Part shown: positions 8,457 to 16,416 of the stretch, piece after piece
Layout: each line of letters opens with the position of its first letter
How positions within the stretch are numbered: position 1 is the stretch's first letter
Assembly: GCA_023410055.1 (NCBI GenBank)
Contig: JAEYQK010000017.1
Span: forward strand, 1 to 64,000
Direction of reading: 5' to 3'
Length of the DNA: 64,000 bases
DNA from: Acidobacteriota bacterium
GTDB lineage: Bacteria; Acidobacteriota; Terriglobia; Terriglobales; Acidobacteriaceae
The notes under the pieces: model-generated
What the model saw: only the letters and a program-made list of their open reading frames with translations
What the model was told of the DNA's origin: nothing
Database searches by the model: none
Position numbers and translations under genes: made by a program

Positions 8457-8480
8457 GCTCAACTCCAATCAGGATTGAGC
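8457..8480 (+). promoter_or_regulatory. Hairpin overlapping the ribosome-binding site of the GAF-ANTAR gene
   Basis: The arms GCTCAA (8457-8462) and TTGAGC (8475-8480) pair perfectly, and an inner TCC/GGA extension closes on a 5-base loop with one unpaired C. The AGGA that serves as ribosome-binding site (8471-8474) is in the 3' arm. The stem would therefore limit translation of the downstream ANTAR gene. An autoregulatory RNA element is inferred. Confidence 0.45.
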
Positions 8481-8486
8481 TTCTGC

Positions 8487-9254
8487 ATGGCTATGGAAGA
8501 CCTAAAGGCGAACAGATCGAGTGTGAGTCAGCTTGAGTTGCTGCATCGGACAAGCCGGATCGTCAGTTCGGACCTAGACCTCGATGAAATGCTGCAGGAG
8601 CTAGTCGCGATAACGGTCGAGGTCACTGGCTGCGACGCCTGTCTCGTTTATTTGCCGGATACATCGTTGAACGAAATAGTATTGCGGGCATCGCAACTAC
8701 CACACGCATCTGAAATCGGCACCGTTCGCCTGAAGATGGGTGAAGGCGTCACCGGCTGGGTCGCTCAGCACAAAAGTGTCGTTGCCCTTTCGAACAAAGC
8801 TTCCCGCGACGACCGTTTCAAGTCTTTCCCCACCCTCGTTGAAGATACTTTCGAAGCATTCCTGTCCGTTCCCCTCGTAAGCGGCGGCGAGATGATCGGT
8901 GTCCTCAACGCTCATCATCGCGAGCCACACAGCCATACTCCGGACGAAATTGCGCTGATCAGCTTTGTCGGAGAACAAATGGGCGCCGCGATTGCCATGT
9001 CCCGCCTGGCAGAAGAGAATGCCCGACTGCTCGAACAGGCCAGTGAGATGAAGCAGCAGTTGGAATCCAGAAAGCTTGTCGAACGCGCAAAGGGGATCCT
9101 GCAGTCGCGCTACAAACTGACCGAGCAGGAAGCGTATCAGCGTCTGCGAAACGAAAGTCGCCGCATTCGACGTCCGATCCGCGAACTTGCGGAAGCTGTG
9201 ATTCTCGTCGAAGACATCGGCACTCTCGACGCGACTCCGGGAGAGACGATTTGA
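8487..9254 (+). CDS. GAF-ANTAR domain transcription antiterminator
   Basis: This 255-residue protein has an N-terminal GAF sensor domain (about residues 20-168, with GEGVTGWVAQH and FLSVPL). A coiled linker (about 170-195) leads to a C-terminal ANTAR domain (about 193-240: SRKLVERAKGILQSRYKLTEQEAY, then LAEAVI). ANTAR proteins bind paired hexaloop RNA hairpins and prevent termination. Family members NasR and AmiR act on nitrogen genes, so this gene next to amtB and PII is a good candidate regulator of the cluster. I chose ATG 8487 (MAMEDL), which follows AGGATTGAG; an upstream in-frame start at 8445 has no ribosome-binding site. The GAF ligand is unknown. Confidence 0.88.
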   Translation: MAMEDLKANRSSVSQLELLHRTSRIVSSDLDLDEMLQELVAITVEVTGCDACLVYLPDTSLNEIVLRASQLPHASEIGTVRLKMGEGVTGWVAQHKSVVALSNKASRDDRFKSFPTLVEDTFEAFLSVPLVSGGEMIGVLNAHHREPHSHTPDEIALISFVGEQMGAAIAMSRLAEENARLLEQASEMKQQLESRKLVERAKGILQSRYKLTEQEAYQRLRNESRRIRRPIRELAEAVILVEDIGTLDATPGETI

Positions 9255-9328
9255 ACGGCCGAGCGAGAAGAAAGACCAACCTTCGAAGTCGCTAAGCGAA
9301 ACGACCCGAATCACGTGGGCGACCTGTC

Positions 9329-9344
9329 TGTCCGGAATCGGACA
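9329..9344. promoter_or_regulatory. Dyad TGTCCG-N4-CGGACA, candidate enhancer for the sigma-54 promoter
   Basis: The perfect inverted repeat TGTCCGgaatCGGACA is centred about 130 bases upstream of the predicted sigma-54 start. That is the usual distance for an NtrC-type activator site. The Fis-type activator encoded at the end of the operon it would control (28934-30343) is the obvious candidate ligand. Binding is inferred. Confidence 0.5.
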
Positions 9345-9439
9345 CCTCAAATCAATACTGGACGATGACTGAACGGGGCATTCCTTCTGCACGTGAGCTA
9401 TGTTGATGATTACGCGTCACTTAAAGCGATCCGGATAAT

Positions 9440-9455
9440 TGGAACTTGAGCTGCA
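9440..9455 (+). promoter_or_regulatory. Candidate sigma-54 promoter of the efflux operon
   Basis: TGGAAC-N5-CTGCA has the invariant GG (9441-9442) and GC (9453-9454) at exactly the spacing required for -24/-12 recognition. Transcription would start near 9466, giving an almost leaderless message for the adaptor gene at 9468. Two deviations from TGGCACG-N4-TTGCW lower certainty. The presence of a sigma-54 activator in the same operon raises it. Confidence 0.55.
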
Positions 9456-9467
9456 CTCATTGCAGGC

Positions 9468-10730
9468 ATGGACATTGCAAGACCAGAACTCAAGCTCCGG
9501 CGTAGAAGGCGAAACGCGATCCTGCTGATTGCCGGGGTCTTATTGATTGCCGCTGTTAGTTTTGGGGTGAGCCGACTCAAACCGGCTGCTCCGGAGGTAG
9601 AACGCGGCACGGTGTGGACCGACGCGGTGCGACGAGGCCCACTTCTTCGGCAGGTACGCGGTCTCGGCTCTTTGGTTCCCAGCCAGGAATTCACGCGGCA
9701 GATTCCCGCCGAAACCGAGGCCACCGTGCTTCGCATACGCGTGCTGCCCGGCTCCCCCGTTAAGGCGGACACGATTCTGCTGGAAATGAACAACCCGCAG
9801 GTTGAGCAGGAAGCACTCGACGCGCAACTGCAAGTGAAGGCAGCCGAAGCACAAGCGCAGAGTCTGCGCGTACGGCTCGACAGCGAGTTCATGAGCCAGA
9901 AAGCGGCAGCGGCAACCGTCATGGCGGATTACCGACAGGCCAAGCTCCAGGCCGAGACTGACAAGGCACTTTACGATTTGGGCGTAATCTCCGGCCTCGC
10001 CTACAACGCCTCCAAAGGCAAGTCAGACGAACTCGGCACGCGGCACGACCTGGAGAACCAGCGGCTCACCATCAACCAAAAGGCAATCGCCTCACAGTTG
10101 GCCGAACAGCAAGCAAGGGTTGCTCAGTTGCGTGCCCTGGCCGAGTTGAAGCGGCGCCAGCTAGACGCATTGCGGGTTCGTGCTGGCATCGACGGCGTAC
10201 TCGTTGAACTTCCACTTCAGGTGGGCCAGCGCGTCGCGCCCGGGGCAATGCTTGCCAAGGTGGTTCAGCCAAACCACTTGATCGCCGAACTGAAGATCGC
10301 CGAGACCCAAGCTCGCGACGTCCAGATCGGCGAGGCCGCCGCTGTCGACACGCATAACGGAATCGTTGCTGGAACTGTTATGCGTGTCGATCCCGCGGTA
10401 CTCAATGGCACCGTTACGGTCGATATCAGCCTCACCGGTGAGTTGCCAAAAGGCGCTCGTCCCGACCTTAGCGTCGAAGGCACGATCGACCTCGAACGCA
10501 TGGAGAATGTGCTCTATGTCGGACGCCCTGCGTTCGGTCAGGAAAACAGCACGATCAGCATGTTCCGTGTCGATGCGGCCGGCCAGTACGCTGTTCGCGT
10601 TCCAGTGAAAGTAGGACGCGCCTCCGTGAACGCGATTCAGGTAATTGAAGGTTTGCGTGAAGGCGACACCGTCGTTCTTTCTGATATGTCGCGTTGGGAC
10701 AGTTTCGACCGAATCCGGTTAACTCACTAG
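9468..10730 (+). CDS. Periplasmic adaptor (HlyD/MacA-like membrane fusion protein)
   Basis: A 420-residue adaptor protein that would connect an inner-membrane ABC pump to an outer-membrane channel. It has a basic start (KLRRRRRN), one membrane helix (about residues 18-36) and a first lipoyl half near residues 85-108. A long coiled-coil hairpin follows (about 110-230, rich in Q/A/E), then the second lipoyl half (DGVLVELPLQVGQRVAPG) and beta-barrel domains. It is the first gene of an operon that also encodes two ATPases, six permeases and a TolC-like channel. The start ATG has only a weak AGG before it, consistent with the leaderless transcript predicted from the -24/-12 site. Confidence 0.92.
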   Translation: MDIARPELKLRRRRRNAILLIAGVLLIAAVSFGVSRLKPAAPEVERGTVWTDAVRRGPLLRQVRGLGSLVPSQEFTRQIPAETEATVLRIRVLPGSPVKADTILLEMNNPQVEQEALDAQLQVKAAEAQAQSLRVRLDSEFMSQKAAAATVMADYRQAKLQAETDKALYDLGVISGLAYNASKGKSDELGTRHDLENQRLTINQKAIASQLAEQQARVAQLRALAELKRRQLDALRVRAGIDGVLVELPLQVGQRVAPGAMLAKVVQPNHLIAELKIAETQARDVQIGEAAAVDTHNGIVAGTVMRVDPAVLNGTVTVDISLTGELPKGARPDLSVEGTIDLERMENVLYVGRPAFGQENSTISMFRVDAAGQYAVRVPVKVGRASVNAIQVIEGLREGDTVVLSDMSRWDSFDRIRLTH

Positions 10731-10755
10731 CGAGTGCTCCGAGGACACAAAATAC

Positions 10756-11481
10756 ATGACTACGAACGAAAACTCACTGATCCAAATCGAAGACCTCACG
10801 AAGGTCTTCTACACCGACGAGATCGAGACTCATGCGCTCTCGGGCATTCATATGACCATTAACAAAGGGGAGTATCTGGCCATGTCGGGTCCTTCGGGAT
10901 GCGGCAAATCCACCCTGCTCTCCATCATCGGCCTGCTCGATACGCCAACCGCCGGGACATATTTCCTGAACGGCAAGCCAGTCGAAAAGCTCGGCTTCGC
11001 TGAGCGCGCGCGAATCCGCAACCAGGAGATCGGGTTCATCTTCCAGAGTTTTAACCTGATCGGCGATCTCACTGTCTACGAAAACGTTGAACTGCCTCTT
11101 ACCTATCGTTCGGGCATTCCTTCCGGCCAGCGAAAACAACGTGTGATGGAAGCTCTGGAGCGCGTCGGGATGGCGCACCGCGTCCGCCACTATCCTTCGC
11201 AGTTATCCGGCGGCCAACAGCAACGCGTAGCTGTAGCGCGAGCGCTTGGCGGAAGGCCTTCGATCCTGCTGGCTGACGAGCCGACCGGGAATCTCGATTC
11301 ACGCAACGGTGAAGCCGTAATGGAACTGCTGCAAGACCTGCACCGCGAAGGAGCAACCATCTGCATGGTGACGCACGATCCGCGCTTCGCCAAACATGCA
11401 GACCGCGAGATACACCTCTTCGACGGCAAGGTGGTCAGTGAAGAAGAAATCCAGAAACTCGTGCAGGAAGCACGCGCGTGA
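10756..11481 (+). CDS. ABC transporter ATP-binding protein (MacB/LolD type)
   Basis: This is a 241-residue nucleotide-binding subunit. It has Walker A GPSGCGKST, a Q-loop in FIFQSFNL, the signature LSGGQQQRVAVARA, Walker B ILLADEPTGNLDS and the switch histidine in MVTHDPRFA. The LADEPTGNLD form is characteristic of the LolD/MacB/FtsE branch, which drives mechanotransmission-type permeases without substrate passing through the membrane. It lies between the adaptor and the first of six FtsX-type permeases. Its TGA overlaps a possible GTG start of that permease (GTGA). Confidence 0.95.
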   Translation: MTTNENSLIQIEDLTKVFYTDEIETHALSGIHMTINKGEYLAMSGPSGCGKSTLLSIIGLLDTPTAGTYFLNGKPVEKLGFAERARIRNQEIGFIFQSFNLIGDLTVYENVELPLTYRSGIPSGQRKQRVMEALERVGMAHRVRHYPSQLSGGQQQRVAVARALGGRPSILLADEPTGNLDSRNGEAVMELLQDLHREGATICMVTHDPRFAKHADREIHLFDGKVVSEEEIQKLVQEARA

Positions 11482-11507
11482 ACACCAGGAACAGTTGGAG
11501 AGAGATG

Positions 11508-13952
11508 ATGACGGGTTTGCTTCAAGATTTTCGATTCGCGATTCGAGCGCTGGCCAAAACGCCGGGCTTGGTCTTCGTCGCCGTTCTGACGATGGCCATA
11601 GGCATCGGCGCAAACGTGGCAATCTTCAGCCTCGTCGATGGAATCTGGCTACGCCCGCTGCTCGTGCGAGAACCGAACCGCATTGTCTCTATCTTCACCA
11701 GTGGACGAACGGCTGAAGGCGTCAGCTATGACAACGGTCCGAACTCGTATCCGGACTTCCTCGACCTCAAGTCTCAGGCGAAGTCGTTCTCCGGTGTAGT
11801 GCTGATCGACCGCCGTGGCTCTCTTCTCTACGACCGCACAGAGACGAAGATGGTCAACACGGCCGTCGTTTCCGACAACTTCTTCGACGTGATGCAGGTC
11901 ACGCCCACGCTCGGCCGCACCTTTACTGAAGCTGAAGCCGGCACGCCGGAGACGCGCCAAGTCGTGCTGAGCTACGCATTCTGGAAACGACAGTATCAGG
12001 GTGACCGTTCGCTGATCGGGCGCACGATTGTCCTAAATGCTCAGGACGTTGCTGTAATCGGCGTACTGCCTCGCGGATTCCGTGTAACAGGGGCCGTGGC
12101 GCAAGACGTATGGATGCCGATTTCAACGCGGCAGCGGATCACTGGCGAGATCTATTCCGGCCACGGTCGAGACGCACGAGCTTATGACGTATTTGCCCGA
12201 CTGAAAGACGGCATTAAGCCGAGTCAGGCCAACGCTGAACTGGCAAGCATCTCTGCAAACCTCGCTCAAGCCTATCCCGCAAGCAATCGCGAACGCAGCA
12301 TCCTTTCCATTCCCGAAGGCCAGAACCGCCACAGAGACTTCGCGATGATTTCGCTCATTCTCCTGACAATCACCGGTCTGGTGTTGTTCATTGCGTGCGC
12401 AAATGTAGCGACCATTCTACTTGCACGTGCCGAATACCGTCAGTTCGAGATTGCAACACGCGTGGCATTGGGCGCTTCTCGTTGGCGCATCGTCCGCCAG
12501 ACGATCGCAGAATCAGCAATCATCGCCGGCATCGGAACTGCCTTTGCCTTGTTCTTTGCTCACTTCGTCATCGGCTCGCTGCCTTCGCTGATGCCGACGG
12601 GCAGCGGTGAAAGTGGCGTCGATGCCTATGTAAGCCCACGTGTTTTCGGATTCGCGTTGCTGGTTGGACTCGTGTCTATTTTTCTGTTTGGCTTGTTGCC
12701 TTCGCGGCAGGCATCGCGTATCTCTCCGGCACACCTGCTCAAGCACTCCAGCGGCACTGGGCGGTCACGCGCCATGGTGCGCAGCGTGCTCGTGATGCTC
12801 CAGGTGGCTTTCTCGGTTGTGATGGTCGTTGGCACGGGTCTGCTGGTCCGCACCGTGCAGAAGATCGCCACCGCCGACCCTGGCTTCAACGCTCACCAGA
12901 ACATGCTGGTAACGGAACTGGTACCAAGTATTGCGAAAACGGGGAACGACGAGAACCGTAAGTTCGTTGAGGAAGCACGTCGCAGAATCGAAGCGTTGCC
13001 CGGAGTTCAGGGCACGGCTGCGGGAATGAGAATCCCGTTTGGCGGTAGCGGCGATGGTTTTACCCGCAAGGTCTTCCTGCCGAGTATGGCGGCAGCTTCT
13101 GAAGGCGATGGCGTGCGAATCTATGCCGACCCAATCAGCGACTCCTTCTTCGAACTTCTCGGCACGAGACTGATTCGCGGCCGCACGATCAATGCCCATG
13201 AGGTTGAGAGCGGCGCACGCGTCATGGTTGTGAACCAACTAATGGCCCGGCGCTTTTGGCCAAATGCAGATCCCATCGGCCAGAGGGTTAAGTTGGACAA
13301 ACCGAACGGAGATGATTACGAGGTAGTGGGCGTCGTGGAAAACGGAATATACGCGGACTTTGGTGAAGACGCTAAACCATACTTGTTTACGCCGATGTCC
13401 CTCAACGACTATGGGGAACTCGAGCTCGTGGTCAAGACCTCCGTTGCGCCCGAGACCGTTGCCGCCAGTATTCGTGAGACCCTTCGCGATTTGAATAAGG
13501 ACGTGCCAGCCATTCGCATGATCAGCCTCCGTGACCACGTGCGCGAAGCCATGTACACCCAGCGAACCATGAGCAATCTGGTAGCCACGCTCGGCGGCCT
13601 CGGACTGCTGCTCGCCGCAGTCGGCCTGTATGGGCTGATGTCATTTTTGGTTGGGCGACGAACGAAAGAGATCGGCGTTCGTATGGCACTGGGAGCACAG
13701 CGCGGCAATATCTTTCGATTGGTGATTCAGCGCGCACTGGTGCTTGCGGGAATCGGTGTCGCGCTCGGAATTGCAAGCGCACTGGCGGCAACCCAAGTCC
13801 TTCGCGGACTGCTATTCGGCGTGGCTCCCACCGACATGCTTTCGTTCCTCGTAGCAATCCTGGTCCTTGCCGTCGTGGCGTGCGGGGCTGCATTCATCCC
13901 CGCGTTGCGGGCAACCACAACCGACCCCATGGCGGCATTGCGTTACGAGTAA
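11508..13952 (+). CDS. MacB/FtsX-type double permease 1 (ADOP family)
   Basis: About 814 residues in the duplicated architecture (MacB periplasmic core plus FtsX, twice). An N-terminal helix sits in LVFVAVLTMAIGIGANVAIFS, a periplasmic core follows to about residue 270, and central helices run about 285-430. A second core and three final helices end in TTDPMAALRYE. I chose ATG 11508 (MTGLLQDF), five bases after GGAGAG, because the paralogs begin the same way; ATG 11505 and GTG 11478 (overlapping the ATPase stop) are alternatives. It lacks its own ATPase domain and presumably works with the ATPase just upstream. It is the most divergent of the six in its first periplasmic domain. Confidence 0.9.
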   Translation: MTGLLQDFRFAIRALAKTPGLVFVAVLTMAIGIGANVAIFSLVDGIWLRPLLVREPNRIVSIFTSGRTAEGVSYDNGPNSYPDFLDLKSQAKSFSGVVLIDRRGSLLYDRTETKMVNTAVVSDNFFDVMQVTPTLGRTFTEAEAGTPETRQVVLSYAFWKRQYQGDRSLIGRTIVLNAQDVAVIGVLPRGFRVTGAVAQDVWMPISTRQRITGEIYSGHGRDARAYDVFARLKDGIKPSQANAELASISANLAQAYPASNRERSILSIPEGQNRHRDFAMISLILLTITGLVLFIACANVATILLARAEYRQFEIATRVALGASRWRIVRQTIAESAIIAGIGTAFALFFAHFVIGSLPSLMPTGSGESGVDAYVSPRVFGFALLVGLVSIFLFGLLPSRQASRISPAHLLKHSSGTGRSRAMVRSVLVMLQVAFSVVMVVGTGLLVRTVQKIATADPGFNAHQNMLVTELVPSIAKTGNDENRKFVEEARRRIEALPGVQGTAAGMRIPFGGSGDGFTRKVFLPSMAAASEGDGVRIYADPISDSFFELLGTRLIRGRTINAHEVESGARVMVVNQLMARRFWPNADPIGQRVKLDKPNGDDYEVVGVVENGIYADFGEDAKPYLFTPMSLNDYGELELVVKTSVAPETVAASIRETLRDLNKDVPAIRMISLRDHVREAMYTQRTMSNLVATLGGLGLLLAAVGLYGLMSFLVGRRTKEIGVRMALGAQRGNIFRLVIQRALVLAGIGVALGIASALAATQVLRGLLFGVAPTDMLSFLVAILVLAVVACGAAFIPALRATTTDPMAALRYE

Positions 13953-13963
13953 GGAAGAACAAT

Positions 13964-16402
13964 ATGAACGGTTTGCTTCAGGATCTTCGATACGCATTTC
14001 GGCAGTTGCGCAAGAACCCGGGATTTGCCGTGGTGGCGGTTATCACTTTGGCACTGGGAATCGCGGCGAACAGTACGATCTTTACCTGGATTAATGCCAC
14101 GATACTTGATCCCATTCCAGGCGCGGCGCACACAAACGAGATGGTGTCCATCATGCGCGGTGCGAGGAACGACAGTCCCGTGCCACCATTCTCCTACTTG
14201 GACTACGCCGATCTTCGCGCACAGAACAAGAGCTTTTCCGGACTGCTTGCGTATCACGACAACGAGATGTCGCTGACCGAAAGTGGCCGTCCACAACGCA
14301 TCTATGGCGCAGTGGTTTCCGCCAACTACTTCGACGTGCTCGGAGTAAGGCCAGTTTTTGGACGGACATTCGCGCCCGAAGAGGAACAACCCCAGGGTAG
14401 CGCGCCCGTCATCGTGATCAGCTACGGTCTCTGGCAAAGCCAGTTCGGCGGAGACCCCTCCGTGATCGGCAAGACGCTGGAAATCAACCGGCATCCGTAT
14501 GCCGTCATTGGCGTGGCCCCCCGTAGTTTCGTCGGCGCAAAAACAGCACTGAAATGCGATGTGTGGACGCCACTCACGGCCGAAAACCTCAGAAACCTTT
14601 GGGATTACAGTCAGATTCCGCACCGTGACGACAATTTCCTGCAGTTGATAGGACGTTTGAAGCCCGGTGTTTCAGCCGCAACTGCGGAGCGGGAAATGGA
14701 AGTGCTGATGCAACAGATTGTTCAGCAATATCCCGACCAGCACAAAGGCCTAAACACCATTTCTTTCGATCCGCTATGGCGATCTCCTTTCGGCGCAAAC
14801 GTCTATTTCGCGAAGACGCTACCGATTCTGCTGGCGTTTGCGGCACTTGTACTGCTACTGGCATGCGCAAATGTGGCGAATCTGCTGCTCGTGCGCTCGA
14901 TTGCAAGAAGGCGTGAAATGGCTGTGCGTCTGGCCATCGGATCCAGTCGCTGGCACCTGATCAGACAATCTCTCGCCGAGAGTCTACTCCTGTCACTCGC
15001 CAGCGGACTGGTTGCCATAATCCTAACCATGTTCACGGCTGGCTCGATGCGCAGCTTCATGCCGACATCGATTATTCCGATTTCCCTAAGTGCCCACGTG
15101 GACGGAACTGTTCTGCTAGCGACGCTACTGTTCTCGCTTATTGCGTGTTTGGTGTCCGGCATACTGCCCGCATTGCGCACTTCCCGACTGGCGCCTGTGA
15201 CTGTCATTAAGGAAGAATCAGGCAGTGGTGGAATAAGTAAGGGACGGCTCGCCCGAGGTCTCGTCGTGGCGCAGATTGCGCTCTCGTCCCTATTGCTAGT
15301 TTCGGCCGGGCTCTTCGTGCGCACGCTACAGAATGCCGAGACCATCTATCCCGGATTCGATCCTAACAACACACTGCTGGCCAACTATGAACTGCAACCT
15401 ATGGGGTACGACGCCGACAAAGGCACCGAGTTCCATCGGCAGCTTCTCACGAAGATTGAAGCGATTCCAGGAGTCGAATCGGCTACCCTGACCGACTGGG
15501 TTCCACTGGCATTCAACAGAAGGTCTCAACCTTTCACGGCGGAAGGCTACGTACCGCAAGTCCGCGAGACGATGGAATCGCGTCGCGCTGTCGTGGGCCC
15601 AAACTATTTCCGGGTGATGCGCACTCCTCTAATTGCCGGACGTGATTTCACCGAACAGGACACGCGGGACTCGCAACCGGTGGCGATAGTAAGTCAGGCT
15701 TTTGCGGCCCGCTACTGGCCGGAACAAAATGCGGTTGGCAAGCGTCTCGAAACCTACGGCCGTTGGTACACGGTAGTCGGCGTCGCGCGTGACAGCAAGC
15801 ATTTCAGCCTGAACGAAGCTCCGGAGCCCATCTTCTATATGCCGCTCCTGCAGGTGTACAGACCAAACGTCATTGTTCAAGTACGCACATGGGGCGATCC
15901 GCTGGCATTAGCACCCCAGGTGGAACGGGCGGTGCACGAATTGAACGGCAATCTGCCAGTGTTCGGCGTCACAACGATGAAGAGCAGCATACGGCTGTCG
16001 ACTACGTTCGACCGCATCGCTGGAACTTTCGTCGGAGCTTTCGGACTCGTGTCGCTGCTGCTTGCCTCGATAGGTCTCTATGGCGTGGTCGCCTACACCA
16101 CACGGCAGCGCACGCGCGAGATTGGCATACGAATGGCCATCGGCGCGCGCCAGGAAGATGTATTCCGAATGGTCCTTCGCCAAGGACTGCAACTCACGGC
16201 GATCGGGCTCGCAATTGGACTGGTCATGGCGCTTAGCCTTACTCGGTTGCTCCAAAGCATGTTGTTGGGAGTGGATGCAAGCGACCGACTGACCTTCGCG
16301 GTCGTAGGCGTGATTCTGACCTCGGTTGGGTTGGCCGCCTGCTACCTGCCTGCCCGCAGTGCCATGCGCGTGGAACCCACAAAAGCTCTGCGTTACGAGT
16401 AA
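13964..16402 (+). CDS. MacB/FtsX-type double permease 2 (ADOP family)
   Basis: An 812-residue duplicated permease. ATG 13964 (MNGLLQDLRYAF) follows AAGGAAG, 11 bases after the previous stop; longer upstream starts would run back into permease 1. The N-terminal helix is in FAVVAVITLALGIAANSTIFTW, with four-helix FtsX regions near residues 285-430 and 680-805, and the end is VEPTKALRYE. It is strikingly close to permease 3: both share PGAAHT, a SIMRG block and PPFSYLDYADLRA in the first periplasmic domain. This points to a recent tandem duplication. Likely role: inner-membrane part of a tripartite efflux or lipid/lipoprotein extraction machine. Confidence 0.9.
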   Translation: MNGLLQDLRYAFRQLRKNPGFAVVAVITLALGIAANSTIFTWINATILDPIPGAAHTNEMVSIMRGARNDSPVPPFSYLDYADLRAQNKSFSGLLAYHDNEMSLTESGRPQRIYGAVVSANYFDVLGVRPVFGRTFAPEEEQPQGSAPVIVISYGLWQSQFGGDPSVIGKTLEINRHPYAVIGVAPRSFVGAKTALKCDVWTPLTAENLRNLWDYSQIPHRDDNFLQLIGRLKPGVSAATAEREMEVLMQQIVQQYPDQHKGLNTISFDPLWRSPFGANVYFAKTLPILLAFAALVLLLACANVANLLLVRSIARRREMAVRLAIGSSRWHLIRQSLAESLLLSLASGLVAIILTMFTAGSMRSFMPTSIIPISLSAHVDGTVLLATLLFSLIACLVSGILPALRTSRLAPVTVIKEESGSGGISKGRLARGLVVAQIALSSLLLVSAGLFVRTLQNAETIYPGFDPNNTLLANYELQPMGYDADKGTEFHRQLLTKIEAIPGVESATLTDWVPLAFNRRSQPFTAEGYVPQVRETMESRRAVVGPNYFRVMRTPLIAGRDFTEQDTRDSQPVAIVSQAFAARYWPEQNAVGKRLETYGRWYTVVGVARDSKHFSLNEAPEPIFYMPLLQVYRPNVIVQVRTWGDPLALAPQVERAVHELNGNLPVFGVTTMKSSIRLSTTFDRIAGTFVGAFGLVSLLLASIGLYGVVAYTTRQRTREIGIRMAIGARQEDVFRMVLRQGLQLTAIGLAIGLVMALSLTRLLQSMLLGVDASDRLTFAVVGVILTSVGLAACYLPARSAMRVEPTKALRYE

Positions 16403-16416
16403 GAGGAGATAGCAAG

